Source: an uncultured Pseudomonadota bacterium (lineage in GTDB: Bacteria > Pseudomonadota > Gammaproteobacteria > Steroidobacterales > Steroidobacteraceae). Taken from it: a stretch of 64,000 bases of DNA. The stretch's first letter is position 1, and every line of letters starts with the position of its first letter. The translations under genes and the position numbers were made by a program. Location: NCBI GenBank assembly GCA_903898785.1, contig CAIUGU010000176.1:1-64000 (forward strand). Direction: 5' to 3'. Under the pieces are notes generated by a model that saw only the letters and a list, made by a program, of their open reading frames with translations, made no database searches and was not told the DNA's origin. Shown piece after piece: positions 35,898 to 44,895 of this stretch.

Positions 35898-38800
35898 TCA
35901 CCCGTGGGCGACCGGCGCCGCGGGCTCGCCGACCGGTGCGGGCTTCGCGCCGCGCAGACGGTCGATCATGCGGGTGACGTACTGCGGCGACTTCGAGTTG
36001 CGCGCAATCAGCAGGTACATCGCGGGGACGACGTACAGCGTCATCAGCATCGAGAACACCACGCCGTAGATCACCACCGCGCCCAGCGACTTGCGGGCTT
36101 CCGCGCCGGCGCCGGCGGCGAGCAGCAGCGGCATCGCGCCGAACACCATGCACAGGCTCGTCATGAGCACGGGACGCAGGCGGATGATCGCTGCGCCGAT
36201 GATCGACTCGGCGAACTCGGTACCACGGTCGCGCAACTGGTTGGCGAATTCCACGATCAGGATGCCGTTCTTGGCTGCGAGACCGATGAGCATGACGGCG
36301 CCGATCTGACTGAACACGTTGATCGAGCTACCCTGGAACCAGAGGCCGAGCAACGCGCCCGTCACGGCGAGCGGCACCGTGGAAATGATGATGGACGCGT
36401 GCTTGAAGCTCTCGAACTGCGCCGCGAGCACGAGGAACACGATGACCAGCGCAAGCATGAAGGTGGTGTACAACGCACCGCCCGACAGGCGGAACTCGCG
36501 CGACTCGCCGTCATAGTTGATCTGCGCCTCCGGAGGCAGCTCTGCGCGAACCATCGTCTCGAGGTCGTTGAGCGCCTGGCCCAGTGAATAGCCGGGAGCA
36601 AGCCCCGCCTGGATCGTGATCGAGCGCAGTCGGTCGAAGCGCTTGAGCTCAAGCGGTCCGGCCACTTCCTCCAGCTTCACGAGATTGGACAGCGGAATGA
36701 GACCACCGCCCGTCGTCGAGCGCACGTAGATGTTGTCGAGGTCCGAGGGCGTGGCACGATCGCTCTCGCGAGCCTGCAGGACGACGTTGTACTCCTCGCC
36801 GTTCATCAGGAACGTAGTGACCCGGCGCGAACCCATCATGGTCTCGAGCGTGCGGCCCACGGTCGTCAGCGTAATTCCGAGATCGGCGGCGCGGTCGCGA
36901 TCCACCGAGATCTTGATCTGCGGGGAGCGCTCGGAGTAGTCGGAGTCGATGTTCTGCAGGCCGGGATTCTCGGCGGCCTTCGCGAGCACGATGTCGCGCC
37001 ACCTCACGAGTTCTTCGTAAGTGCCGCCGCCGAGCACGAGCTGCACCGGCCGGCCACCGCCGCCGACGCCAAGGCTCGCGGGCGAGATGACGTTCACGCG
37101 CACGCCGGGGATGTCATTCAGTTGCAGCCTGAGTCGTTGGGCGATCACCGGAGCAGCATCCTTGCGCTCGTCCCATGACTTGAGCGGCAGGAAGATCATG
37201 CCCGACGTCACGTCGCTGCCGCCGCGACCACCGAAACCGCCAGTACGGGCGATCATGCGCTCGGCATTGCCCAGGTCGATCTCGGACTGGACGATCTTCT
37301 CGACCTGCTGCAGGTAGCGGTCCATGTACGCAAGACTGGCGCCTTCGGGTGCCTGCACTCGGATGATCAGCTGCGAACGATCCTCCTGCGGTGCGTACTC
37401 GCTCGGCAGCGCGGTGAAGAGCGCATAGGCCAGCGGGATAGTGGCCGCGGCAATGCCGACAATCATCCAGGGCGTCTGGGTCGCGGTGCGCAGCGACCGC
37501 TCATACGCACCGGACAGACGCTGGTAGGCGCCATCGATGAACTTCGACACCTTGCCGTGCTGGATGCCGTTGGCAAACAGCTTGGAGCTCATCATGGGCA
37601 CGAGCGACAGGGCGACAATCGCAGAGAACGCGATGCCTGCTGCAATGGTCACGCCGAATTCGCTGAACAGCCGGCCGATGTTGCCCTCCATGAACGAAAT
37701 GGGCAGGAACACTGCGCAGAGCACGAGCGTCGTCGCGATGACGGCGAATCCGATCTCGCGCGAACCGTCGACCGCCGCCAGCAAGGCGGGTTCGCCGGCC
37801 TCGATGCGCCGCACGATGTTCTCCAGCACCACGATGGCGTCGTCGACCACGATGGCAACCGCGAGCACGGCGCCGAGCAGCGTCAGCGTGTTGATCGAAT
37901 AGCCGAACCACGACATCACCAGGCACGCGGAGATGATCGAGATGGGAATCGTGACGGCCGGGATGATCGTGGCTCTCGCCGAGCCGAGGAAACCGTAGAT
38001 AACGATCAGCACGAGCCCGAGGGTGATGAAGATCGTGTGCTCGACTTCGGTCAGGGACTCCGACACGAACACGGTGTTGTCGATCGACACGAAGAGATCC
38101 ATGCCCGGAGGCAGGTTCGGCTTCATGCGTTCGATCTCCTCGCGGATTCCGCGGGAGATGTCCACCACGTTGGCTGTAGAGGTCGGCGTGATGCTGACGC
38201 CGACGGCATTCTGTCCTGTCGCGCGGTAGATGGAGCGGAAATCTTCGGCTTCGACCTTGATCTCGGCGACTTCGCCGAGACGGACGAGGTAGTCGTCGGC
38301 GCCACGGCCGATCACGAGGTTGCGGAAGGAATCCTCGCTGGCCATCCCCGCGTCGGTATTGAGGATGAATTCGCGCTGCTCGGATTCAAGCCGTCCGGCT
38401 GGCAGTTCGACATTCTCGGCGCGCAGCGCCGCCTCGACATCCTGGACTGTAAGCCGGCGCGCGGCCAGCGCTGAACGGTTCAGCCAGACGCGCATCGCAA
38501 AGCGACGCTCGCCGATGACGCTTGCCGTCGCAACGCCCGGAACGATCGAGAAGCGGTCCACGACGTTGCGATCCGCGTAGTCGCTGAGTTCGAGCTGCGA
38601 CATGCCTTCGCCCACGACGTTGACGAACATCGTGATGCCGGCGTTCGAATCCGCCTTCGCAATTCGTGGTGTGTCTGCTTCGGTCGGAAGCTGCGAAGCC
38701 ACGCGGGACACCCGGTCGCGGACATCGTTGGCAGCGGATTCGAGATCGCGATCCTGGCTGAACTCGAGGTTGATCTGCGCGCGCTCGTCCTGGCTGGACG

Positions 38801-39044
38801 ACGTGAGCTTGGTGATGCCTTCCACGCCTGCGAGCTGGTTCTCGAGCAGCTGCGTGACCTTCGATTCAACCACCGTCGCGGAGGCGCCGCGATAGGTGAC
38901 GGAAACGTTGACGACGGGGCGGCTGATGTCCGGGTACTCGCGGATGGCGAGCTTCTGCGCTGCCATGATGCCGGTGAGCAGCAGGAGCATGCTGATCACC
39001 ATCGCGAAGACGGGACGGCGGACCGAAACCTCGGAAAGAATCAT
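35898..39044 (-). CDS. RND efflux transporter (HAE1 family, AcrB/MexF-like)
   Basis: A 1048-residue inner-membrane proton/drug antiporter subunit. Twelve membrane helices are expected: the first is MVISMLLLLTGIMAA near residues 14-29, and the TM4 proton-relay Asp pair is at 401-402 in AIVVDDAIVVLEN. Two large periplasmic loops follow TM1 and TM7. Motifs such as REYPDISRPVVNVSVTYRGASA and LVPMMSSKLF identify the HAE1 branch. It should form a tripartite pump with the preceding membrane fusion protein (4-base ATGA overlap) and an outer-membrane channel that is not encoded here. The substrate is unknown. Confidence 0.96.
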   Translation of the reverse strand: MILSEVSVRRPVFAMVISMLLLLTGIMAAQKLAIREYPDISRPVVNVSVTYRGASATVVESKVTQLLENQLAGVEGITKLTSSSQDERAQINLEFSQDRDLESAANDVRDRVSRVASQLPTEADTPRIAKADSNAGITMFVNVVGEGMSQLELSDYADRNVVDRFSIVPGVATASVIGERRFAMRVWLNRSALAARRLTVQDVEAALRAENVELPAGRLESEQREFILNTDAGMASEDSFRNLVIGRGADDYLVRLGEVAEIKVEAEDFRSIYRATGQNAVGVSITPTSTANVVDISRGIREEIERMKPNLPPGMDLFVSIDNTVFVSESLTEVEHTIFITLGLVLIVIYGFLGSARATIIPAVTIPISIISACLVMSWFGYSINTLTLLGAVLAVAIVVDDAIVVLENIVRRIEAGEPALLAAVDGSREIGFAVIATTLVLCAVFLPISFMEGNIGRLFSEFGVTIAAGIAFSAIVALSLVPMMSSKLFANGIQHGKVSKFIDGAYQRLSGAYERSLRTATQTPWMIVGIAAATIPLAYALFTALPSEYAPQEDRSQLIIRVQAPEGASLAYMDRYLQQVEKIVQSEIDLGNAERMIARTGGFGGRGGSDVTSGMIFLPLKSWDERKDAAPVIAQRLRLQLNDIPGVRVNVISPASLGVGGGGRPVQLVLGGGTYEELVRWRDIVLAKAAENPGLQNIDSDYSERSPQIKISVDRDRAADLGITLTTVGRTLETMMGSRRVTTFLMNGEEYNVVLQARESDRATPSDLDNIYVRSTTGGGLIPLSNLVKLEEVAGPLELKRFDRLRSITIQAGLAPGYSLGQALNDLETMVRAELPPEAQINYDGESREFRLSGGALYTTFMLALVIVFLVLAAQFESFKHASIIISTVPLAVTGALLGLWFQGSSINVFSQIGAVMLIGLAAKNGILIVEFANQLRDRGTEFAESIIGAAIIRLRPVLMTSLCMVFGAMPLLLAAGAGAEARKSLGAVVIYGVVFSMLMTLYVVPAMYLLIARNSKSPQYVTRMIDRLRGAKPAPVGEPAAPVAHG

Positions 39045-40345
39045 GACCTGGCCTCCGGTCTCTGCCGACCTGCACCCGCGGGACCCGCGGCCTGCGGCTC
39101 TTCACCCTCCAGGCGCACCTTGGTGCCGTCGACGAGCTTCTGCGTGCCTTCGGTGACGACGACATCGCCGCCCTTCAGGCCCTTCAGGACTTCGACTTCG
39201 CCCGGACGGCGGCGGCCGACGGTGATCTCCGTCTTCTTGACCTCGCCGTCGCGCACGACGAACACGAACTGGCGATCCGCCTCCGGCACGAGCGCCTGCT
39301 CGGGCAGCGTGAGCGCCCTGTCTTCCGCGCGCAGCAGGCGGACAGTCATGAACATGCCGGGCTTCAGGCGGCTGTCGCGGTTGTCGATGTTGCCGCGGAC
39401 GATGACCGAACGGCTGACGGGATCGATGCGGCTGTCGATGCTCGCCACCTTGCCACTGAACTGCACGCCGGGATAGGCCGTACTGGTGGCCTCAATCTCG
39501 AGACCGTTGGCCAGCATCGTGAGATAGGTCTCCGGCACCGAGAAGTCGAGCTTGATGACGCTGGTGTCGTCCAGAGTGGTGATGACAGCGGCAGGCGTGA
39601 CGTAGCTGCCGACGCTGACATTGCGCAAGCCGACGCGGCCACTGAAGGGCGCCCTGATGATGGTTTCGTTCATGCGGCCCTGCGCCGCGGAAACTCGCGC
39701 CTCGTTCTGCCGCAGCGTCGACTGGATCTGGTCCATCTGGGCCTGCGAGAGTGCCTTGGTCGCGAACAGCTCGGTGCTGCGCTTGTACTGGCTGCGGGTA
39801 TCGGCGAGCGCGGCCTCGGCAACGGCGAGATCCGCGGACGCCTCGACGCCGTCGAGCTCGAGCAGCACGTCGCCCTTCCTGACCTGCTGGCCTTCGGTGA
39901 AGCGGATCGACACGATGCGATTGGCCGTCTTCGCCGTGATGTTGACGGACTCGTTGGCCTTTGCGGTCCCGAGCGCCTCGACGGCGTCGGCGAAAGAGGA
40001 TTCCTTCAACGTGGTCGTGACGACGACGACTTGCGGTGGGCCGCCGCCCGGTCCGCCCGCGCCTCCCGGCCGGCCGGCGCCGCCGTTGCCTGGCCGGGCT
40101 CCGCCTGCGCCCGGGGCACCGCCACCCTCAGGACGCCGGGCTCCCGCGGTCGGGGCGCCACCCCCTCCCTGAGGAGGACCGCCCTGTGGCCGCTGGCCTC
40201 CCGCTGCCGCGCCCGCCGGGGGCCCGCCTGCGCCGCCGCCCGGGCCTGTGGTGGACTTGCTGGCAACGACGTACCACGCCAGCCCCAGAAAGGCAGCAAT
40301 AGCGACAACTCCGGCGATGATCGTAGGGCGCGAACTGGGAAGCAT
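39041..40345 (-). CDS. RND pump periplasmic adaptor (membrane fusion protein)
   Basis: A 434-residue adaptor. One N-terminal membrane anchor (about 6-26: IIAGVVAIAAFLGLAWYVV) is followed by an unusual low-complexity Gly/Pro/Ala linker (about 30-95). The adaptor core then follows: a lipoyl-like half (NRIVSIRFTEGQQVRKGDVLLELD), an alpha-hairpin (about 160-215), the second half (IIRAPFSGRVGLRNVSVGSYVTPA), and beta-barrel and membrane-proximal domains. The ATG at 40345 has AGGA close upstream. The linker is much longer than in AcrA/MexE. Confidence 0.93.
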   Translation of the reverse strand: MLPSSRPTIIAGVVAIAAFLGLAWYVVASKSTTGPGGGAGGPPAGAAAGGQRPQGGPPQGGGGAPTAGARRPEGGGAPGAGGARPGNGGAGRPGGAGGPGGGPPQVVVVTTTLKESSFADAVEALGTAKANESVNITAKTANRIVSIRFTEGQQVRKGDVLLELDGVEASADLAVAEAALADTRSQYKRSTELFATKALSQAQMDQIQSTLRQNEARVSAAQGRMNETIIRAPFSGRVGLRNVSVGSYVTPAAVITTLDDTSVIKLDFSVPETYLTMLANGLEIEATSTAYPGVQFSGKVASIDSRIDPVSRSVIVRGNIDNRDSRLKPGMFMTVRLLRAEDRALTLPEQALVPEADRQFVFVVRDGEVKKTEITVGRRRPGEVEVLKGLKGGDVVVTEGTQKLVDGTKVRLEGEEPQAAGPAGAGRQRPEARS

Positions 40346-40566
40346 GGAAATCCTGCTGCTACTGCCCGAAGCGGGCAATCTGACGTCGATCGAGAACTCG
40401 CAAGTTTACCCCGGAGCCCGACTGGCTGCACTGCACAATGGAACGCGGGTTCGTCGTGGGAGAATTCGAGATCCGGGCGACGAGGATTCCAGTCGATTCA
40501 AAGGATAGCGACAACCCCTGCAGGGGGTTGTAAAGAAACGCGAAGATTCGCAAAGACCAACGCCAG

Positions 40567-40590
40567 CACCCAGGCGCCGTCGCCCGGGTG
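40567..40590 (-). terminator. Hairpin downstream of cysK (possible terminator)
   Basis: A 10-bp stem with one mismatch and a CCGT loop (arms 40567-40576, 40581-40590), about 30 bases past the cysK stop. The T-content after it on the minus strand is only moderate, so termination is uncertain. Confidence 0.35.
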
Positions 40591-40618
40591 GCTGCCGTCC
40601 GCCGGAACGCGACCGAAA

Positions 40619-41560
40619 CTAGATTTCGGCGTCGGAACCTTCTGAAATACCTTCAAAAAGTGCCGTCGTCAGGTAGCGCTCTCCCGTATCGGGAAGCATC
40701 GCCAGGATGACCGACCCTGCGGGCGCCTGTTGGGCCACCTTGAGCGCTGCCGCCACGGTGCCGCCAGAGGAAATGCCGCAGAAGATGCCTTCCAGCCGAG
40801 CCATGTCGCGCGCAGTTCCCAGGGCTTCCTCGTCCGTCACCGGAACGATCTCGTCGGGGATGGTGCGGTCGAGTACTGCCGGCACGAAGTCAGGCGTCCA
40901 GCCCTGGATCTTGTGCGGCTTGAATTCCTTGCCCGCGAGCAGCGAGGCATTCACCGGCTCGGTTGCCACGACGCGGACGCCGGGGCGAGCCTTCTTGATC
41001 ATGTCGCCCGCGCCGCTCAGCGTGCCTCCCGTTCCCCATCCCGTCACCCAGAAGTCGAGCCGGCGGCCCGCGAAATCGCTCAGGATTTCAGGACCAGTGG
41101 TATTGCGGTGGTATTCCGGATTGGCCGGATTCTCGAACTGCCGTGCGAGGAACCAGCCGTGCTTGACGGACAGCTCCTCGGCCTTGCGCACCATGCCCGA
41201 ACCGCGTTCGGCGGCCGGCGTCAGGATGACCTTGGCACCGAGGGCCCGCATGATCTTGCGACGTTCCATGGAGAACGTCTCGACCATGACGGCGACGAAC
41301 GGATAGCCTTTCGCGGCGCACACCATCGCCAGCGCGATGCCGGTATTGCCGGACGTGGCCTCGACGACGGTCTGTCCGGGCTTCAGCACGCCGCGCCGCT
41401 CGGCATCCTCGATGATGGCGATCGCCAGGCGGTCCTTCACCGAGCTCAGGGGATTGAAGAATTCGCACTTCACGTACAGCGTGACGTGCGCCGGGGCAAG
41501 CCGGTTGACCCGCACGACAGGAGTGCGTCCGATGGTGCCGAGAATGCTGTCGTAGATCAT
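40619..41560 (-). CDS. cysK: Cysteine synthase A
   Basis: A 313-residue PLP enzyme combining O-acetylserine and sulfide to cysteine. Lys42 (NPLSSVKDRLA) is the PLP lysine; EATSGNTGIALA (68-79) binds substrate; GTGGTLSGAG binds the cofactor phosphate; GISSGG and LPDTGERYL complete the fold. These match CysK closely (E. coli 323 residues). The ATG at 41560 gives the standard start MIYDSILGTIGRTP. It follows phaC by 39 bases on the same strand, so read-through from the PHA operon is possible. Confidence 0.95.
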   Translation of the reverse strand: MIYDSILGTIGRTPVVRVNRLAPAHVTLYVKCEFFNPLSSVKDRLAIAIIEDAERRGVLKPGQTVVEATSGNTGIALAMVCAAKGYPFVAVMVETFSMERRKIMRALGAKVILTPAAERGSGMVRKAEELSVKHGWFLARQFENPANPEYHRNTTGPEILSDFAGRRLDFWVTGWGTGGTLSGAGDMIKKARPGVRVVATEPVNASLLAGKEFKPHKIQGWTPDFVPAVLDRTIPDEIVPVTDEEALGTARDMARLEGIFCGISSGGTVAAALKVAQQAPAGSVILAMLPDTGERYLTTALFEGISEGSDAEI

Positions 41561-41599
41561 GGGCGTGGTCTCCGGGATGCGCTGGTTACGTTCTTGGTT

Positions 41600-42679
41600 T
41601 CAGGAGCGGGACTTCAGCCAGTCGCTGATGGCGGCGGGCAGGTCCTTCTGTGCACGGCCGCTCACGTAGATGCCGATGTGCCCCCCGCTGAAAGCATAAG
41701 CCGTGTAGTCCGCCGTGCCCACCAGGTCCTTGAGCACCGTGGTGGCCGCTGGCGGCACCAGGTGATCCTGCGTGGCGAAGACATTCAATACCGGCATGGC
41801 GAGATTGCGCAAGTGAACCGGCTTGCCGCCGATGCTCAGCGTGCCGGCCACCAGGCGGTTCTCGCGATAGAACCACATGATGAACTGCCGGAACGCCTCG
41901 CCCGCCTGGTCGGGACTGTCGAAGATCCACTTCTCCATGCGCAGGAAATTCCGCAGCTGCGCCGGATCGCGCGCGAGCTCGGCGACGCCCGCGTACTTCT
42001 GGCTCATCAACCGGAACGGCATCAGCGACAGGAAGGCGTAGTTCAGCAGCTCGCCCGAGATATTGCCCGACACCCGCACCAGGGCATCGACATCGACGCC
42101 CTGGACCCACTTGGAAAGGAGATTGTCCGGCGTCCTGAAATCCACGGGGGTGACCATCGTGACCAGATTCCTGACGCGCTCGGGATGCAGCGCCGCATAG
42201 CAGAGACTGAACGTACCTCCCTGACACACCCCCAGCAGGTTCACGCTCTGTACGCCGTGGGCAGTCGCGACGTGGCTGACGCAGTGATGCAGGTAGCGAT
42301 TGATGTAGTCGTCGAGTTCGAGGTAACGGTCCGCGCCATCCGGCGAACCCCAGTCGATGAGATAGACATCGAGGCCGCGCCGGAGCAGGCCGCGGATCAG
42401 CGAACGGTCCTCCTGCAGGTCCAGCATGTAGGGCCGGTTGACCAGTGCGTAGCAGATCAGCACGGGGATGCGCGGCACCCCGGCTGCGGCGCTGTCGAGA
42501 GGCCGATAGCGGTAGAGGACGAGCTTGTCCTCACGATAGACTGCGTCCCGCGGCGTCGGAGCGACATCGACATCGCCGATCCCTCGCAGGGCATTCAGGC
42601 CGGCTGCAAACGCCGCGCCCGGTGCGGACTCGTCGCCGGGCAGGCCTGCTACTCCCTGGGGTTGCTCGGTCCTGGCCAT
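41600..42679 (-). CDS. phaC: Class III PHA synthase subunit PhaC
   Basis: A 359-residue polyester synthase subunit that polymerises (R)-3-hydroxyacyl-CoA on granules. The lipase-like box is G-V-C-Q-G-G (150-155, nucleophile Cys152); the Asp is in FATQDHLVPP (about 307) and the His in SGGHIGIYV (about 336). Length and layout match the class III enzyme of Allochromatium (about 355), which needs PhaE. The ATG at 42679 overlaps the phaE TGA (TGATG). A divergent phasin and phaR complete the locus. Confidence 0.95.
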   Translation of the reverse strand: MARTEQPQGVAGLPGDESAPGAAFAAGLNALRGIGDVDVAPTPRDAVYREDKLVLYRYRPLDSAAAGVPRIPVLICYALVNRPYMLDLQEDRSLIRGLLRRGLDVYLIDWGSPDGADRYLELDDYINRYLHHCVSHVATAHGVQSVNLLGVCQGGTFSLCYAALHPERVRNLVTMVTPVDFRTPDNLLSKWVQGVDVDALVRVSGNISGELLNYAFLSLMPFRLMSQKYAGVAELARDPAQLRNFLRMEKWIFDSPDQAGEAFRQFIMWFYRENRLVAGTLSIGGKPVHLRNLAMPVLNVFATQDHLVPPAATTVLKDLVGTADYTAYAFSGGHIGIYVSGRAQKDLPAAISDWLKSRS

Positions 42680-43470
42680 CAGGTCTTCGGACGCGACTTG
42701 CGCTTGGGCGCGGCGGGAGCGACCGCCGACTTCCTGGCCGGCTTGCGGACGCGATCCTTGGGCCGCGAAGGCGCTGGCGAGGGCGCTGCCTCCAGCTGGC
42801 GCTGCAACTCGCGTATCCGCAGATTGAGCGTATTGACCTCCGAACGCGTCGGCAGGTCGAGGAGCTTCAGCCAGCGTTCCACCTGCTGGCATTCCACCGC
42901 CTGGAAGCGAATACCGGCATTGCACAGATCGGCCTGCAAGCGGCAATACGCATCGCTGTGTGCCACCTTCGCATACGTGGCCTCCCCGCACTCGACCCAC
43001 AGGTCGTGCAGCGCCTTGGCATCCTTCAGGGGGACCCCTTCATTGGCTTGTTCGGCAGCACGGCGCGCCAGCAGATCGAGGGTCTCGGCGTGGACCCTGG
43101 CCATGACGCTGCCCATCTCGACGGTCAGCCGCTCGACCTCAGCCAGCGCAGCGGCCATTTCCTGAGCCGCTGCGTGCTGTTCGCGCAGCGGCCCGATGCC
43201 GGGGAGGTCCCACCAGGTCCCCGGGCCGCCGGAAGTGGCCGCTGACGGCATCTTCCAGAGCGGCCAATGTGCGGTCGTGGCACTGCTGGCGGCAGCGGCC
43301 CCGAAAGCAGCTTGCGCGGCCGCAGTCGCCGGCCCGAAAAGGTCCGCAAACGGGCCGCGTCCCGCTGCTCCCGCGGGCTGTCGTTCGCCGCTCCACTGGG
43401 CAAGCGCTGCCTTTTGCCCGTCGATCCAGGCCTGGATCCAGTCGCCGGCGGGTCCGCTTGCGCTACTCAT
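42679..43470 (-). CDS. phaE: Class III PHA synthase subunit PhaE
   Basis: A 263-residue partner of PhaC, required for activity of the class III synthase. It has the family pattern: an N-terminal Trp-rich stretch (WIQAWIDGQKAALAQW), an Ala/Gly-rich middle with PLWKMP and WWDLPGIGPLREQ, the helical PhaE core (DLWVECGEATYAKVAHSDAYCRLQADLCNAGIRF..QVERWLKLLDLPTRSEVNTLNLRIRELQRQL) and a basic Lys/Arg/Pro tail. The ATG at 43470 is preferred to a GTG at 43533. It is divergent from the phasin across an AT-rich promoter region. Confidence 0.92.
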   Translation of the reverse strand: MSSASGPAGDWIQAWIDGQKAALAQWSGERQPAGAAGRGPFADLFGPATAAAQAAFGAAAASSATTAHWPLWKMPSAATSGGPGTWWDLPGIGPLREQHAAAQEMAAALAEVERLTVEMGSVMARVHAETLDLLARRAAEQANEGVPLKDAKALHDLWVECGEATYAKVAHSDAYCRLQADLCNAGIRFQAVECQQVERWLKLLDLPTRSEVNTLNLRIRELQRQLEAAPSPAPSRPKDRVRKPARKSAVAPAAPKRKSRPKT

Positions 43471-43771
43471 TGCCGCCACGATCCCGCTCTCGCGTTGCAA
43501 AAATCTGCGCGCGTCGGCACCTGACCTCGCCACCCCGCCTCTCTGCCAATCGGCTTTCTACCGAATCAGTCATGTGGTCAAGTAATTGATATTTATATAA
43601 TAAAAGCGCCCGCACGAGCCTGGTACAGGCCGACCACCGGCCCGGACTAGTGCACCGCAAAAGTTTATTGCACTGCGGTATAAACTTGGGATACAGTCTA
43701 GTCGCACCCGGTAATTCCTCCCTTGAGGCGCGGATTACCACACCCGAGTCCCAACCGCAGAGGAATACAGA
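43471..43771. promoter_or_regulatory. Divergent phaE / phasin control region
   Basis: This 301-base gap holds an AT-rich block (43580-43606, TTATATAATAAAA core) usable as a -10 for phaE on the minus strand, and a candidate phasin promoter on the plus strand: TTGCAC at 43668, 18-base spacer, TACAGT at 43692; a TATAAA at 43679 is an alternative -10. PhaR, encoded nearby, is the expected repressor; no operator could be identified with confidence. Confidence 0.5.
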
Positions 43772-44110
43772 ATGACCACCCCATTTGCAGTGACCGATTA
43801 TGTCGATTTTTCCAAGCGCATGCTGACTCCCGCGATCAAGTTCAACGAGATGGCCGTGAAGACGCTCGAGCAGGTTGCCCGCTATCAGTACTCGCTGGCC
43901 GGCGACTACCTGAACTTCGGCCTCGAGCAGCTGCAGAGCGTGTCGCAGACCAAGGACGTCGGCGAACTGGTGTCCAAGCAGAGCGAGCTGGCGTCGAACC
44001 TCGTCGAAAAGCTCACGAAGCGCTCGCAGGACTTCTCGAAGATTACCGCTGACGCCCAGGCGGGCTTCACGAAGTGGGTCGATGAAACGGCTGCCTTGAA
44101 GGTCGCGTAA
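43772..44110 (+). CDS. phaP: Phasin family granule protein
   Basis: A 112-residue all-helical amphipathic protein that coats PHA granules and controls their size. It has the phasin pattern (FSKRMLTPAIKFNEMAVKTLEQVARYQYSLAGDYLNFGLEQLQSVSQTKDVGELVSKQSELASNLVEKLTKRSQDFSKITADAQAGFTKWVDE). A strong AGAGGA site lies 8 bases before the ATG, and a strong terminator follows, both fitting high expression. It is divergent from phaE-phaC. Confidence 0.93.
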   Translation: MTTPFAVTDYVDFSKRMLTPAIKFNEMAVKTLEQVARYQYSLAGDYLNFGLEQLQSVSQTKDVGELVSKQSELASNLVEKLTKRSQDFSKITADAQAGFTKWVDETAALKVA

Positions 44111-44174
44111 GCCACCCCCACTCTAGAGTTTCGCTTCAAGTTTATTGCTGTCCTCTGTTCGAATCCCCCTCTGA

Positions 44175-44209
44175 AGGACGGCGGCCCACCGGTCGCTGTC
44201 CTTTTTTTT
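44175..44209 (+). terminator. Intrinsic terminator of the phasin gene
   Basis: AGGACGGCG (44175-44183) pairs with CGCTGTCCT (44194-44202) with one G-U wobble, followed by eight T. It lies 65 bases after the phasin stop and isolates it from phaR. Confidence 0.85.
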
Positions 44210-44336
44210 GCCCGCTTCACACACGGCACTTTTGCGATGCGGCAGAGTCTCTCCTATCCTAGGGCGACCAGGCAGGACTTCCGACCCCCGAGGTTGTCCG
44301 CGGAGTCCTGAAGTTCGCCAGACCACAGAGTGCCCA

Positions 44337-44837
44337 ATGACCGAAGAACGCCTGATCAAGAAGTATGCGAACCGTCGCCTGTACGACGCCTCGCAGAGCC
44401 GCCATATCACCTTGGACGATATTCGCACGCTGATCATCGGCGGCGAGAAGATCAAGGTCATCGACGACAAGACGGGCGAGGACATCACGCGACACATCCT
44501 GCTGCAGGTCATTGCGGACCAGGAGCAGTTCGGTCGCCCGATCCTGTCGACGCAGGTGCTCGAATCGTTGATCCGCTACTACGGCAATGCGATGCAGGGC
44601 TTCCTCAGCGGCTATCTCGAAAAGAGCATCGAGACGTTCATGCAGCAGCAGGACGTCATGCAGGCCCAGGTGAGCAAGATCATGACTGCGGCACCGCTCA
44701 ACACGATGGCCGAACTGACGAGGCAGAACCTCGAGGCCTGGAACAAGCTTCAGGGCAGCATGTTCTCCGCGTTCAAGCCGCCTCGCGACGACAAGGACGG
44801 CACTGCCGAGACCGACAAGGGCCACTCCCAGGCTTGA
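44337..44837 (+). CDS. phaR: PHA synthesis repressor PhaR
   Basis: A 166-residue regulator. The PHB/PHA DNA-binding N-domain (1-62) begins LIKKYANRRLYDASQSRHITLDDIRTLI, followed by the accumulation regulatory domain (about 70-110: FGRPILSTQVLESLIRYYGNAMQGFLSGYLEKSIETF). PhaR binds nascent polymer and DNA, so it represses phasin and its own gene until PHA forms. The C-terminus is charged and disordered. It lies 226 bases after the phasin, past the terminator, so it has its own promoter. Confidence 0.94.
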   Translation: MTEERLIKKYANRRLYDASQSRHITLDDIRTLIIGGEKIKVIDDKTGEDITRHILLQVIADQEQFGRPILSTQVLESLIRYYGNAMQGFLSGYLEKSIETFMQQQDVMQAQVSKIMTAAPLNTMAELTRQNLEAWNKLQGSMFSAFKPPRDDKDGTAETDKGHSQA

Positions 44838-44878
44838 GTCCCCGCCCGGCCCTGGACGGCAGGAGCGCCACAGCGCTC

Positions 44879-44887
44879 TGCTAGACT
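44879..44887 (+). promoter_or_regulatory. Candidate extended -10 just upstream of glgA
   Basis: TGCTAGACT ends 8 bases before the glgA ATG, so a transcript from it would have almost no leader. The identical nine bases occur before the esterase gene at 56499. No good -35 was seen. Confidence 0.35.
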
Positions 44888-44895
44888 GCGGATTC

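Noticed and set aside
44148-44175. Second tRNA-like GTTCGAATCCCC stretch before the phasin terminator
   Set aside because: Flanking bases do not pair as a T-stem and no upstream cloverleaf can be drawn.
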